The notes under the pieces were generated by a model. That model ran no database searches. It had not been told where the DNA came from and was given only the letters and a program-made list of their open reading frames with translations. The position numbers and the translations under genes are program-made. DNA of 64,000 nt from Pseudodesulfovibrio tunisiensis. Its GTDB lineage: Bacteria; Desulfobacterota; Desulfovibrionia; Desulfovibrionales; Desulfovibrionaceae. Shown one piece after another: positions 16,795-26,221 of the stretch. Each line of letters begins with the position of its first letter. The first letter of the stretch is position 1. The stretch lies in the NCBI RefSeq assembly GCF_022809775.1, contig NZ_CP094380.1:2579501-2643500 (forward strand). Reading direction: 5' to 3'.

Positions 16795-18174
16795 TTACTT
16801 GGCCTTGCCTGCCAATTCGTATTTCTTGAGCTTGTATTGCAGGTTGCTCTTGGAGAGTCCGAGCATTTCCGCGGCCTTGACCTGCACGAAATCCGCCTTG
16901 ACCAGAGCTCGGCGCACGAGCGCGCCTTCGATCCTGTCCATGGTTTCGGCCAGATTCAGACGCGAGGGCAGCAGATCGACCGCGCTCTTGAACTGGGCTT
17001 CCTCGTCCTTGATCTCGGGCGGCAGGTCGTCCGCGTCGATCACGTCGGCCCGGGTCAGGACCGTGCACCGCTCCACCACATTTTCAAGCTGGCGCACGTT
17101 GCCCGGCCATTCATAGGCCGTGAGGTAATCCATGGCCGCCGAGGTGAACCCCTTGAATTCAACCCCGTTGATGCGGGAATACTTTTCCAGGAAATGCGCG
17201 GCCAGCAACGGAATGTCCTCGCGCCGCTCGCGCAGGGGGGGCAGGAACAGGGAAACCACGTTCAGGCGATAGAACAGGTCCTCGCGGAATTCGCCCTTTG
17301 CCACGGCTTCCTGAATATTCTTGTTGGTGGCGGCCACGATGCGGATGTCCACGTCAATGGTTTCGGCGCCGCCCACGCGTTCGATCTGGTGTTCCTGAAG
17401 CACGCGCAGCAGCTTGACCTGCAATTCCGGGGTCAGTTCGCCGATCTCGTCCAGAAACAGGGTGCCCTTGCTGGCCTGCTCGAACTTGCCCTTGCGCATG
17501 GCCGTGGCCCCGGTGAACGAGCCCTTTTCATGGCCGAACAGCTCGGATTCCAGCACGCCCGGATTCAGGGCCATGCAGTTCACGGACACGAAGGCCTGGT
17601 CGCGGCGTGGCGAGGAGTTGTGGATGGCCCGGGCAATGAGTTCCTTGCCCGTGCCCGACTCGCCGAGAATCAGGACCGTGGACCTGCTGGGCGCGGCCCG
17701 GTCCACCATGTCCAGCACCTGCTCCATGCCCTTGCCCCGGGCAATGATGCTGCCCTTGCCGTACCGCTCGCGCATCTCGCGCTTGAGCCGCACGTTTTCC
17801 TGCTGGGTTTCGGCGTACTGCACGGCCTTGGACAGGGAGAGCAGCATTTCCTCGTTGGCAAACGGCTTGGTGATGTAGTCGAACGCGCCGATGCGCATGG
17901 CTTCCACGGCCGCCTCGATGGACCCGAACGCGGTCATGATCAGCACCGGGATGTGCGGATAATTCTTTTTGACCCGCTCCAGCACGTCCTGCCCGGTCAT
18001 CCTGGGCATCTTCATGTCCGTGAGCACCACGTCCACCTCGGATTCCTCGAGATAGGCCATGCCCATTTCCGGATCGGCCAGGGCGGTCACGTTGTACCCC
18101 TCGTCTTCGAGCAGGCTTTCCAGAATCAGGAGATAGTTCTTTTCGTCGTCAAGTATGAGTATGTTCGCGGACAT
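16795..18174 (-). CDS. NtrC-family sigma-54 response regulator
   Basis: 459 aa with three domains: receiver (residues 4-118, phospho-acceptor D53 in LTDMKMPRM, conserved K at about 103), AAA+ sigma-54 interaction domain (about 140-370; Walker A GESGTGKE, GSFTGA loop in place of the common GAFTGA, Walker B LFLDEIGEL, R-finger region) and a C-terminal Fis-type HTH (AEMLGLSKSNLQYKLKKY). It activates sigma-54 promoters on phosphorylation by the kinase encoded 68 bp upstream. The A-to-S change in GAFTGA occurs in other working activators. Confidence 0.93.
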   Translation of the reverse strand: MSANILILDDEKNYLLILESLLEDEGYNVTALADPEMGMAYLEESEVDVVLTDMKMPRMTGQDVLERVKKNYPHIPVLIMTAFGSIEAAVEAMRIGAFDYITKPFANEEMLLSLSKAVQYAETQQENVRLKREMRERYGKGSIIARGKGMEQVLDMVDRAAPSRSTVLILGESGTGKELIARAIHNSSPRRDQAFVSVNCMALNPGVLESELFGHEKGSFTGATAMRKGKFEQASKGTLFLDEIGELTPELQVKLLRVLQEHQIERVGGAETIDVDIRIVAATNKNIQEAVAKGEFREDLFYRLNVVSLFLPPLRERREDIPLLAAHFLEKYSRINGVEFKGFTSAAMDYLTAYEWPGNVRQLENVVERCTVLTRADVIDADDLPPEIKDEEAQFKSAVDLLPSRLNLAETMDRIEGALVRRALVKADFVQVKAAEMLGLSKSNLQYKLKKYELAGKAK

Positions 18175-18242
18175 GGTCTGCGGCCTTTGTGTCTGAATGG
18201 ATTTCGGTTTGCCGCCCGGATTCTCGGGCGAGGTTCCCTGTT

Positions 18243-19667
18243 CTACTGGTCAGGGAAGATCATGTCCACCCTGGCTCCGCCGTCCGCGTTGTTGGACAGG
18301 TCCAGGGATGCGCCGTGGCTTTCCAGAATGGTGCTGACAAGGGCCAGCCCCAGTCCGGTGCCGGAATCCTTGGTCGTGAAGAACGGGTCGCGCACCTGCT
18401 CCAGATGCTCGGGATCGAAGCCCGGCCCCGAGTCCAGCATGGTCACGTGCACGTTGCCGTTCTCCCGCACCGCCGTGATGTGGATGGCGCCCGGGCCGTT
18501 CATGGCCTGAAGCGCGTTGGCCAGAATGTTGTAGAAGGCGCGGTAGAGCAGGTCCTTGTCGCCCTGCGTGGTCACGTCTCCGGAATAGTCGCGTTCCACG
18601 GTCACGCCCAGCTTTTCGCATTCCGGCTCCAGAAACACGGACACCTGCTCCAGCAGCCGGGACACGTCCACGGGCCGACGCACGGGCTGTCTGGGGCGGG
18701 CATAGTCCAGAAATTCGGTCACGGTGCGTGACAGTCGCTTGGCCTCCTCGAACAGGGCTTCGATGAGCCGGGGATTCGGGGCCTGATCCTTGCGCGCCTT
18801 TTTCAGGATGAGTTCCGCGCTGGAGCAGATGATGCCCAGCGGATTGCGGATCTCGTGGGCCACGCCAGAGACCATGCGGCCCATGCCCGCAAGCTTTTCC
18901 TGCTGCATGAGCTCGCGCTCGTACCGTTCCTTTTCCCGGAGGTTCTCCAGATGCAGCCGTTCGGCCCGGCGGATGACCACGAGAATGATGAAGAACAGGC
19001 CCAGCGAGGTGAGCAGGGAAAAGGCGATGACCAGCCGCTCGAAGTTGAGGATGGCCTTGTAGTCGTCCGTGATGTCCTGCTGGAATTCCAGAATGCCCAT
19101 GATCGGGTTTTCGCTCATCTCGGTCAGGCTGCGTTCGGCCCGGAGCGGATAGTAGGCCCGGAGCGTGAGGCTGCCCGGTTGGAGCGTCATGCGGAACAGG
19201 GCCATGAACTTGGACACGTTGGCAATGATTTCGGAACTGAATTCCTCGGTGTCCCAGGTGTGGGTGATCCGGTAGAGCGGCCCCTTCTTTTCGCCCACCT
19301 CGTCCTTGTTCAGGGAATAGGTGATGGTCCCTTCCGCGTCATAGATGCGCAGGGACGTGACGTGAAAGCTGTGAATGGTGGAGCGCACCACCTGATCGAG
19401 ATTGTCGAACTGGTCCGGGTGACGCAGCCGGATGCCGCCATAGCGGTAGACCGTGGGCATGACAAAGCGCGTGAACACCTGATGGCTCACGTTCTCGGCC
19501 AGCAGCAGCCCGAATTCCTCCTGCTTTTCCAGCAGGGTGCCTTCCGCGTATTTGGAGATGAAAACGGAAAGGAGCAGGCTGAACCCCAGAATGATGATGA
19601 AGAGCGTCCACGTGAGGAGCTTCACTATCTGGAGAGGCCTGCCCCCGTATATGGGTTCCTGATGCAA
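18243..19667 (-). CDS. Membrane sensor histidine kinase
   Basis: 474 aa. Two membrane helices (about 16-35 and 210-232) enclose a periplasmic sensor region; then a HisKA dimerisation domain with GVAHEIRNPLG (phospho-acceptor His) and a HATPase with N box, DSGPGFDPE and GTGLGLALV. It resembles the NtrB/ZraS/AtoS kinases that partner sigma-54 regulators. The only available start is TTG at 19667, directly after an in-frame stop and three bases past the pgi stop, with CGGGAG as ribosome site; a GTG 14 codons later is the alternative. Confidence 0.9.
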   Translation of the reverse strand: MHQEPIYGGRPLQIVKLLTWTLFIIILGFSLLLSVFISKYAEGTLLEKQEEFGLLLAENVSHQVFTRFVMPTVYRYGGIRLRHPDQFDNLDQVVRSTIHSFHVTSLRIYDAEGTITYSLNKDEVGEKKGPLYRITHTWDTEEFSSEIIANVSKFMALFRMTLQPGSLTLRAYYPLRAERSLTEMSENPIMGILEFQQDITDDYKAILNFERLVIAFSLLTSLGLFFIILVVIRRAERLHLENLREKERYERELMQQEKLAGMGRMVSGVAHEIRNPLGIICSSAELILKKARKDQAPNPRLIEALFEEAKRLSRTVTEFLDYARPRQPVRRPVDVSRLLEQVSVFLEPECEKLGVTVERDYSGDVTTQGDKDLLYRAFYNILANALQAMNGPGAIHITAVRENGNVHVTMLDSGPGFDPEHLEQVRDPFFTTKDSGTGLGLALVSTILESHGASLDLSNNADGGARVDMIFPDQ

Positions 19668-19670
19668 CTA

Positions 19671-21011
19671 TTACAACTCCCGTATGTCCCTGTCCGCAGT
19701 GAGGAAGGCCTGAAGATCGGCCTTTTCCTCCTTGAGCCCGTCCGCGCCGAGCCGCGCCTTTGCCAGACGCTTGCCCAGTTCCACGGCAGGCTGGTCCAGC
19801 GGATTGATGCCCATGAGCCAGCCCGTGAGAATCGTGGCTGCGCCGAGCAGGGCAATGAGCTTGCCCGCCTGCCTCGGTTCGTCGCGCTCAAGGCGGATTT
19901 CCACAAGGGGAACCCCGCTGGCACTCAGGGCCATGCGCGTTCCCAGACCCTCCGCCTGGATGAGTTCTCCGAAGTCCTTGCCCGCCACATACCCGAATTT
20001 TTCCGGCAGGTCAGCCGGGAATTTCGGCCCTGCGGGCAGATTCGGGCAGGTCAGGAACAGGCAGGCCTTGTTGCGCCTGCCATCCAGAAACATCTGGTTC
20101 ACGGAATGCTGGTCCGTGACCCCGATGGCCGGGATGGGCTGGCTGCCCTTGCCTTCCTTGCCCAGAGACTCGGCCCAGAGCTGGGCAAACCAGTCCCCGA
20201 AGCAGGCCCAGAGCGGAATGTAGGAGAAAAAGATCATTTCGTCGAAACCCGCGTCCATCAGGGATGCGCCCCAGACCGCGAGCTGGAACGAGGGATGTGC
20301 CTCCAGCGTTCCGGCGTCCAGATCGGGCGCGGCAAGCCTGGCGGCGATGTCCCTTGCGCCGTCGAACAGGGCACACACGTCCATGCCCAGAAACTGGGCC
20401 GGAATCAGGCCCACGGCCGAGAGCACGGAATAGCGGCCTCCGAGATTGTCGGGCACGGGCAGGGCCGGAATGCCGAATCTGTCGGCTTCCTCGCGCAGAT
20501 AGCCCTGTTTTTCGTCCGTGACCAGAATCATGTGTTCCTGCCATGCGTCGCCAAGCTTTTCCTGCATCCATTCCTTGGCGATGAAGTATTGGCCCACGGT
20601 CTCGATGGTTCCGCCGGATTTGGAAACCGTGACCACCACGGTGTTTTCCGGGGGCAGTTTGGCCAGATTCGCTTCAAGAGCGTAGGCGTCCACGTTGTCC
20701 GCGATCCAGAGACACGGACCGCTGTGTCCGGGCTGGTCCTGCTGCGGAAAAAACGCCTTTTGCAGGGCCCGTGCACCCAGAGCCGACCCGCCGATGCCGA
20801 GCAGCAGCATGTGGTCGAAGGTCTTGAGCAGCGGGCTCAGCTCCTGAAGCTGCGCCTTGAGCGCGTTCATGTAGGGCATGGAGAGGAAGGGAAGCCTTCC
20901 GGCGCCGACTTCCTGGCGCAGGTGTTCGGCCATGCGGCCTACGGCCGCTTCGTACGGGGCCGTGTTCAGCTTTTCCAGCGCGGCTCCGCTCCAATCCAGA
21001 ACGTCAGACAT
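19671..21011 (-). CDS. pgi: Glucose-6-phosphate isomerase
   Basis: 446 aa. Interconverts glucose-6-P and fructose-6-P. Motifs: LGIGGSALGARAL, VVTVSKSGGTIETV (PGI signature 1 region), DNLGGRYSVLSAVGLIP, and FGELIQAEGLGT. It is the short bacterial form. GGAGG lies six bases before the ATG at 21011. It is the first gene of the minus-strand operon that continues into the histidine kinase three bases later, an unusual coupling of a glycolytic gene with a two-component system. Confidence 0.93.
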   Translation of the reverse strand: MSDVLDWSGAALEKLNTAPYEAAVGRMAEHLRQEVGAGRLPFLSMPYMNALKAQLQELSPLLKTFDHMLLLGIGGSALGARALQKAFFPQQDQPGHSGPCLWIADNVDAYALEANLAKLPPENTVVVTVSKSGGTIETVGQYFIAKEWMQEKLGDAWQEHMILVTDEKQGYLREEADRFGIPALPVPDNLGGRYSVLSAVGLIPAQFLGMDVCALFDGARDIAARLAAPDLDAGTLEAHPSFQLAVWGASLMDAGFDEMIFFSYIPLWACFGDWFAQLWAESLGKEGKGSQPIPAIGVTDQHSVNQMFLDGRRNKACLFLTCPNLPAGPKFPADLPEKFGYVAGKDFGELIQAEGLGTRMALSASGVPLVEIRLERDEPRQAGKLIALLGAATILTGWLMGINPLDQPAVELGKRLAKARLGADGLKEEKADLQAFLTADRDIREL

Positions 21012-21297
21012 ATGGCACCTCCGGGGCATGTTCTCGGCTTTGCCGATGATATTCCGATGATCAGGTCTTCCGAAGAGGAATACCATTATTTCGCGAAAAG
21101 AAAAGCCTGAAACCGGGCACCCTTTTTCCGGCTTCCGGCAGGGTCTACCCATGAACCTGTGCGGCTTGTCAACTGCGGAAATGAATTTTTCCAATGAAAA
21201 TGGAGTGTTCCGTCAAGGTAAAATACCCGGATTTCCGGTCCTCCCAAGGGCTTGAATTTCCCGGCAGGTGCGGCATATAGTCCGGACCGGAGGACGC

Positions 21298-22107
21298 ATG
21301 ACCCGACAGTACGGCATTATCGGCTGGCCGCTCGGCCACACCATGAGCCCGGCCCTGCACAACTGGGGGTTTCAGGGCCTTGGCCTGGACTGCGAATATC
21401 AGGTCTGGCCCACGAAGCCGGAGCAACTGGACGATTTCATGTATCAGGTTCGGGAAACCCCGATTCACGGCCTGAGCGTGACCATTCCGCACAAGCAGGC
21501 GGTCATGGAGCATCTGGATTTTCTCACCTACCGGGCAAAGGCCGTGGGCGCGGTGAACACCCTGTACTGGGACAGGGACCGCCTGTGCGGCGAAAACACG
21601 GACGTGGCCGGATTCATCGCCCCGCTCGTCAAGCTGGAATCCCTGCCCGAGTCCGCTCTGGTCATGGGATCGGGCGGCGCGGCCCGGGCCGCAGTGGCCG
21701 GACTCATGGAGCTCGGCGTGTCCGAAGTGGCCGTGACCAACCGCACGCGCTCCCGGGCGCAATCCATTGCCCATGACTTCGCTGTCCGGTATGTGGACTG
21801 GGACATGCGCGCCGAGGAATCGCCCGGACTCATCGTCAACTGCACGCCGCTTGGCATGCAGGGGGAATTCCGGGATCAGTCCCCATGGGACGGAAACCGG
21901 TTTCCGGAAAACGCCGTGGTGTACGACATGGTCTACAATCCGCTGGAAACCCTGCTGCTCAGGCAGGCGAGGAAGGCGAAGTGCATCGTGATTTCAGGGC
22001 TGGACATGTTCCTGAATCAGGGACTGGCCCAGTTCGAACTCTGGACCGGACACAGGCTGGACGAGGCCGCGGCCCGGGAAGTCCTCCTGAACAAGCTCGC
22101 CCGCTAA
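21298..22107 (+). CDS. aroE: Shikimate dehydrogenase
   Basis: 269 aa. NADP-dependent reduction of 3-dehydroshikimate. N-terminal substrate domain with GWPLGHTMSPALHN (the usual SxS binding residues partly replaced by T and S) and SVTIPHKQAV; NADP domain with MGSGGAARAAV, NRTRSRAQ, NCTPLGM and GLDMFLNQGLAQFELWTG. GGAGG sits five bases upstream of the ATG at 21298. Divergent from pgi across a 286-bp gap that must hold both promoters. Confidence 0.93.
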   Translation: MTRQYGIIGWPLGHTMSPALHNWGFQGLGLDCEYQVWPTKPEQLDDFMYQVRETPIHGLSVTIPHKQAVMEHLDFLTYRAKAVGAVNTLYWDRDRLCGENTDVAGFIAPLVKLESLPESALVMGSGGAARAAVAGLMELGVSEVAVTNRTRSRAQSIAHDFAVRYVDWDMRAEESPGLIVNCTPLGMQGEFRDQSPWDGNRFPENAVVYDMVYNPLETLLLRQARKAKCIVISGLDMFLNQGLAQFELWTGHRLDEAAAREVLLNKLAR

Positions 22108-22149
22108 TCGGCTGCCCGAAGCAGCACCAAAACGAGAACGAGGTTTGCC

Positions 22150-22794
22150 ATGAAATGCATTCGCGTTTCCCTTTTTGCCATGACCCTGACCCTGCTGCTT
22201 TTCGCGGGCACGATCCTTGGCCCGAACGCGGCACAGGCCGGTCCGAACCCCGTGGTGGTGATGGAAACCTCCATGGGCCGGATCATCGTCATGCTCTACC
22301 CCAAACAGGCCCCGATCACGGTGGACAACTTTCTGCGCTACGTGAACGACGGGTTCTATGACAGCACCATCTTTCACCGTGTGGTGCGCTCCAAGCCGGG
22401 CAAGGGCGGCATCGACATCGTGCAGGGCGGGGGCTTCGAATTTCCCATGAAGAAGAAGCGCACCCTCGGCCCCATTGCCAGCGAGGCCAACAACTCCCTG
22501 CTGAACGACAAGGGCACCATTGCCATGGCCCGCCGCATCGGGGACGTGAATTCCGCCACCAGCCAGTTCTATTTCAATGCCGCGGACAACGCGGCCCTGA
22601 ATCAGGGGCTGGTCAAGGACAGCTTCAAGGAAAAGACCATGCACCAGAAGCCCGGGTTCACGGTCTTCGGCAAGGTCATCCGGGGCATGGACGTGGTGGA
22701 GAAGATTCATCAGGTCAAGACCGGACGCTCGGGCCTGTATCAGGATGTGCCGGTCAAGCCGGTCTATCTCATCCGCGCCTATCAGCCGAAATAG
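22150..22794 (+). CDS. Periplasmic cyclophilin-type peptidyl-prolyl isomerase
   Basis: 214 aa. A Sec signal peptide (MKCIRVSLFAMTLTLLLF..., cleavage likely after AAQA at about 31) precedes a cyclophilin domain with METSMGRIIVMLYPKQAP, FHRVV, and SQFYFN. A K/R-rich insert (PMKKKRTLGP) lies where other PpiA proteins have a similar loop. It catalyses proline cis-trans isomerisation during folding of exported proteins. It lies 42 bp behind aroE and could share its transcript; a hairpin repeat follows immediately. Confidence 0.9.
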   Translation: MKCIRVSLFAMTLTLLLFAGTILGPNAAQAGPNPVVVMETSMGRIIVMLYPKQAPITVDNFLRYVNDGFYDSTIFHRVVRSKPGKGGIDIVQGGGFEFPMKKKRTLGPIASEANNSLLNDKGTIAMARRIGDVNSATSQFYFNAADNAALNQGLVKDSFKEKTMHQKPGFTVFGKVIRGMDVVEKIHQVKTGRSGLYQDVPVKPVYLIRAYQPK

Positions 22795-22798
22795 CCTC

Positions 22799-22919
22799 GG
22801 CTGCCGATAAAGGCCCGATTGCGTCGTTGCGCAAGAAAAGGCAAACCCTCGCGTATGCACAATACGCGTCGGGCTTGCCTTTTTTTGCGCGCCTGACATT
22901 CGAACCTTTCTCGACAGCC
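22799..22919. repeat. Family 2 palindromic repeat, diverged single copy
   Basis: About 120 bp ending in TTTCTCGACAGCC and starting GGCTGCC, aligning along its length with the tandem units at 28044. The core CTCGCGTAT..AATACGCGTCG is identical. Here the whole element folds into one long hairpin (GCGCAAGAAAAGGCAA...TTGCCTTTTTTTGCGC, 22831-22893) and probably terminates transcription of the cyclophilin gene. Confidence 0.75.
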
Positions 22920-22964
22920 TTCAGGACGGGAAGGGAAAACACGCGGTATTCTTTCGTCCGTGCT

Positions 22965-24302
22965 TCAGAAACCGTAGCGCAGGTATTCCCTGTCCTTGCG
23001 GTTGATGAGCTGGATGTAGCGATAGCCCCCGCCCTTGAGCTGGGCTTCCTCCACGAGGCGGTGCCCCAGCTCCCGGCAGTGCGGGCAGGCGTTCCACGGG
23101 ATTTCCACGCCAAGGCTCAGGGGATTGCTGGACGAGCTGGTCTCCACCTTGTACACGCCCCGGCACTGGTCGCAGAGGTGCAGGGTTTCCTGCTGGTTCT
23201 CGCTGATGCCATCCGTATCGTAGTAGATGTTCTTGCGCCGGGTGAACACGTCCCCGGATATCACGCCCTGCCCGTCCCGGTCGCCGCCCTGGAACGGCGG
23301 GGGATTGAAGTACAGTTCGGGCAGCACGTCGCACAGCTTGTTTATGTAGTCCGTGGTGCGCTGGTCCTGCCGAATCCGCTCCGGCTCGTAGTTGGGCTCG
23401 CGCACATGGGAATAGTCCAGCCCGGCCATGGCCAGACAGATGCCCAGATTCACGTAGGGCAGCGCGCCCTGAATCGAATATCCGCCTTCGAGCACGGCAA
23501 TGTCCGGGGCAAGCATCTCGTTCATGGCCGCATAGCCCTGCGCCGAGAAGTTCATGTTGGTGATGGGGTCCGTGAAATGGTTGTCCTGTCCTGCGGAGTT
23601 GATGACCAGATCGGGCTTGAAGTCCTTGAGGATGGGCAGGACCACGCGTTCCACGGCCATGAGGAATCCCTCGTCCGACGTGTTGGGCGGCAGCGGGATG
23701 TTCAGGGTCCGGCCCAGTGCGGTGGGGCCGCCCATGTCCTGCGGAAATCCCGTGCCCGGATACAGGGTGCGCCCGTCCTGATGCAGGGAGATGAACAGGG
23801 TGTCCGGATCGTGCCAGTAGATGTCCTGCGTGCCGTCCCCGTGATGACAGTCCGTGTCCACGATGGCAATGCGCTTGTGCCCGTACTTTTCGCGGATGGA
23901 TTCGATCATCACGGCTTCGATGTTGATGTTGCAGAACCCGCGCGAGCCGTGCACCACCTTCATGGCGTGATGTCCCGGGGGCCGGGTCATGGCAAAGGCG
24001 CGTCTGCGTTCCCCGCTCATCACGAGTTCCGCGGCCTTCATGGCCCCGCCCGCCGAGATCATGTGCGACCGCGTGGCCACGGCGTCCACGTCCGGAAAGC
24101 AGAAGTGCACGCGCTCCACGTCCTCCACGGACGCCACGTCCGGCTTGTATTCCCCGATGCCCTCGATGTCGAAGATGCCTTCCTCGCGCAACTGGTCCTG
24201 CGTGTAGAGCAGCCGTTCCTCGCGTTCCGGATGTGTCGGGGAGATGGCCCAGTCGAATGCCGGGAAAAAGATGATGCCGAGGCTGGTTTCCGCCTTGAGC
24301 AT
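22965..24302 (-). CDS. Histone-deacetylase-family hydrolase with Cys-rich tail
   Basis: 445 aa. The HDAC/acetylpolyamine amidohydrolase fold is clear: RPPGHHA, the zinc-site DTDCHHGDGTQDIYW, SAGQDNH and EGGYS. Family members in bacteria deacetylate polyamines, acetoin-related or unknown N-acyl substrates with a catalytic zinc. The C-terminal about 110 residues are additional and contain CDQC and, about 40 residues on, CPHC, which looks like a zinc ribbon. The ATG is four bases downstream of the hyuA-like stop, so the two enzymes are made together. The substrate is unknown. Confidence 0.87.
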   Translation of the reverse strand: MLKAETSLGIIFFPAFDWAISPTHPEREERLLYTQDQLREEGIFDIEGIGEYKPDVASVEDVERVHFCFPDVDAVATRSHMISAGGAMKAAELVMSGERRRAFAMTRPPGHHAMKVVHGSRGFCNINIEAVMIESIREKYGHKRIAIVDTDCHHGDGTQDIYWHDPDTLFISLHQDGRTLYPGTGFPQDMGGPTALGRTLNIPLPPNTSDEGFLMAVERVVLPILKDFKPDLVINSAGQDNHFTDPITNMNFSAQGYAAMNEMLAPDIAVLEGGYSIQGALPYVNLGICLAMAGLDYSHVREPNYEPERIRQDQRTTDYINKLCDVLPELYFNPPPFQGGDRDGQGVISGDVFTRRKNIYYDTDGISENQQETLHLCDQCRGVYKVETSSSSNPLSLGVEIPWNACPHCRELGHRLVEEAQLKGGGYRYIQLINRKDREYLRYGF

Positions 24303-24306
24303 GGGC

Positions 24307-26013
24307 TTACGCCTCCTTTGCCAGCGTGGCCGAGACTCCGGGCCGCACCTGGCATTTCACGCGGATGTTCCTGCCCGCGCGCTCGTATCCGTCGATCATG
24401 TTGAAGCTGGACGCATGGGTGATCTTCGCGTCCTCCGCATTGAGTCGCACGCCCAGCGAGTCGAGCTGCATCACGAGCTGGTTCACCGCGTCCTCGCGCG
24501 CCGCGTCCAGATCATAGCCGGACGGCACGTTTTCCCTGTAGGAGAGCGAGGGGATGAACAGCACGTGCCGCTGGGTGTCGGCAAAGAGTTCCAGTTCCCA
24601 CGTGGTGCGGGTCAGGGCCGCGCCCACGGCATTGGCCACCCCGTAGTTCGGGGGAACCTCGGTGGACAGTTTGAACTGGTGGAAGACCGGATCGCGCAGT
24701 GCCTGGGCCGGACCGCCCATGAGATACAGCTTGCGCGGCACCACGCGCTTGCCTTCGAGCAGCTCGTGAATGGTGTACACGGGCTTGGAGTTGATCTCGT
24801 CCACAAGGGCGCGGGTCTCGTCATGAATTTTGCGTGCAGCGTATTCCACGGCCCGGTCCGCAAGCGCGTCCGCAGGCATGGTATGCGCCTCGGCAAACCG
24901 TTCCACGGCCTGCTTCGAGGCGGCAGTGTCGCCCACCTCGCACGCCCCCTGAAAATTGAGGCAGTCCGTGAGGGTGAGCCGTTCGCCGCCAAGAGACACG
25001 GGCGGGCCGAGCCGGTTCGGGCCCACAGCGACCTCGTCGCCAATGATCGAGACCGCGGAATCCCCGCCAAGGCCGATGGACCGGACCTTGAGCGCGTTCA
25101 CGGATGTGGGGTGCGAGCCGATGTGGATGCCGTCCCGTTCGATCAGGGGCGCGCCGTCCGCAAACACCGCAATGTCCGTGGTGGTGCCGCCGATGTCCAG
25201 AATCACGGAGTCGTGAAAGATGTCGGTCAGGGCGACAATGCCCATGACGCTGGCTGCCGGGCCGGAAAAGATGGATTGCACCGGCAGGGTGCGCGACTGG
25301 CTCAGGGGCATGGTGCCGCCGTCCGCCTTGAGGATGTTCACGGTGACGTCGCCCAGTCCCTTTTCCCTGAGGGAGGCTTCGCCCGCGTCCGCAAACTCGT
25401 TGAACAGCCGCCACACTGCGCAGTTGAAATAGGCCGTGGCAATGCGGCGCGGAAAATTCAGGGCTCCGCCGAGCTGATGACCGGACGTGACGAAATCCGC
25501 GGCCTCGCACCGGGCGTCATCGTCGCAGGCGCACGCGGCCCGACGCATGGCGTTCTCATGGCGCGGATTGCGCGTGGAAAACTTGCCCACCACCGCGAAT
25601 ACGCGCACTCCGTTCTTCCGGCAGGAAGCCAGAGCCTGATCGAGCTGCTCGCGCGACAACGCCCTGATCTCGTTGCCCCGGTGGTCCACGGACCCGTCGA
25701 TGACGTGAAAATCGCGGCAGGGCATGAAGTTGTGCGGATCAATGCCGGGCCCGGCGCTGACCAGCACGCCCACGTCCTCGATCTTTCCTTCCACGATGGC
25801 ATTGGTGGAAAGCGTGGTGGAAAGGTTGAGCTGCGAGACCTGGTTGCGGTCCACCTGCTCCAGAATGGCATCCAGAGCCGTGTCGATGGACCACATCAGA
25901 TCGTGGTGCCGGGTGGGAACCTTGCAGGACGCGATCACGCGCGCCCCGTCTTGATCGACCTTCACGGCGACCGCGTCCGTGTGCGTGCCGCCGACGTCTA
26001 TGCCGAGTAACAT
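24307..26013 (-). CDS. Hydantoinase/oxoprolinase family protein (HyuA-like)
   Basis: 568 aa. N-terminal MLLGIDVGGTHTDAV and central DIGGTTTDIAVF are the two ATP-binding signatures of the actin-like hydantoinase A/acetone carboxylase beta family. It is shorter than the classic about 690-aa HyuA and has no HyuB partner next door. Members use ATP to open or carboxylate small substrates. It is immediately followed by the HDAC-family gene, so the pair may act in sequence on an amide or lactam compound; that is inference from position. Confidence 0.85.
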   Translation of the reverse strand: MLLGIDVGGTHTDAVAVKVDQDGARVIASCKVPTRHHDLMWSIDTALDAILEQVDRNQVSQLNLSTTLSTNAIVEGKIEDVGVLVSAGPGIDPHNFMPCRDFHVIDGSVDHRGNEIRALSREQLDQALASCRKNGVRVFAVVGKFSTRNPRHENAMRRAACACDDDARCEAADFVTSGHQLGGALNFPRRIATAYFNCAVWRLFNEFADAGEASLREKGLGDVTVNILKADGGTMPLSQSRTLPVQSIFSGPAASVMGIVALTDIFHDSVILDIGGTTTDIAVFADGAPLIERDGIHIGSHPTSVNALKVRSIGLGGDSAVSIIGDEVAVGPNRLGPPVSLGGERLTLTDCLNFQGACEVGDTAASKQAVERFAEAHTMPADALADRAVEYAARKIHDETRALVDEINSKPVYTIHELLEGKRVVPRKLYLMGGPAQALRDPVFHQFKLSTEVPPNYGVANAVGAALTRTTWELELFADTQRHVLFIPSLSYRENVPSGYDLDAAREDAVNQLVMQLDSLGVRLNAEDAKITHASSFNMIDGYERAGRNIRVKCQVRPGVSATLAKEA

Positions 26014-26148
26014 GTGTGCCTCGCTTTTTTTTCCAAGCCTTGCCGTTGACTAGCATCGGCCCGAACACGAGGCAACCCGGGATTCGGCGAACGGCACCTC
26101 GGATTCGGGGAACGGTCCGGAACAGCGGATCGGGAAGGCCTTGCAGGA

Positions 26149-26177
26149 TTGACGAATCAGTCGGATTCTGATTCATT
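26149..26177 (+). promoter_or_regulatory. Candidate promoter with internal operator
   Basis: TTGACG and, 17 bp later, TTCATT form a weak sigma-70 promoter 45 bp before the transporter gene. A perfect 7-bp inverted repeat GAATCAG-N7-CTGATTC (26154-26174) fills the spacer, as a repressor site would. By eye only. Confidence 0.4.
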
Positions 26178-26221
26178 CTGGAACAGTGCCCTTTTCCCGG
26201 ACTTCAGCCAAAGGCGGCCCC

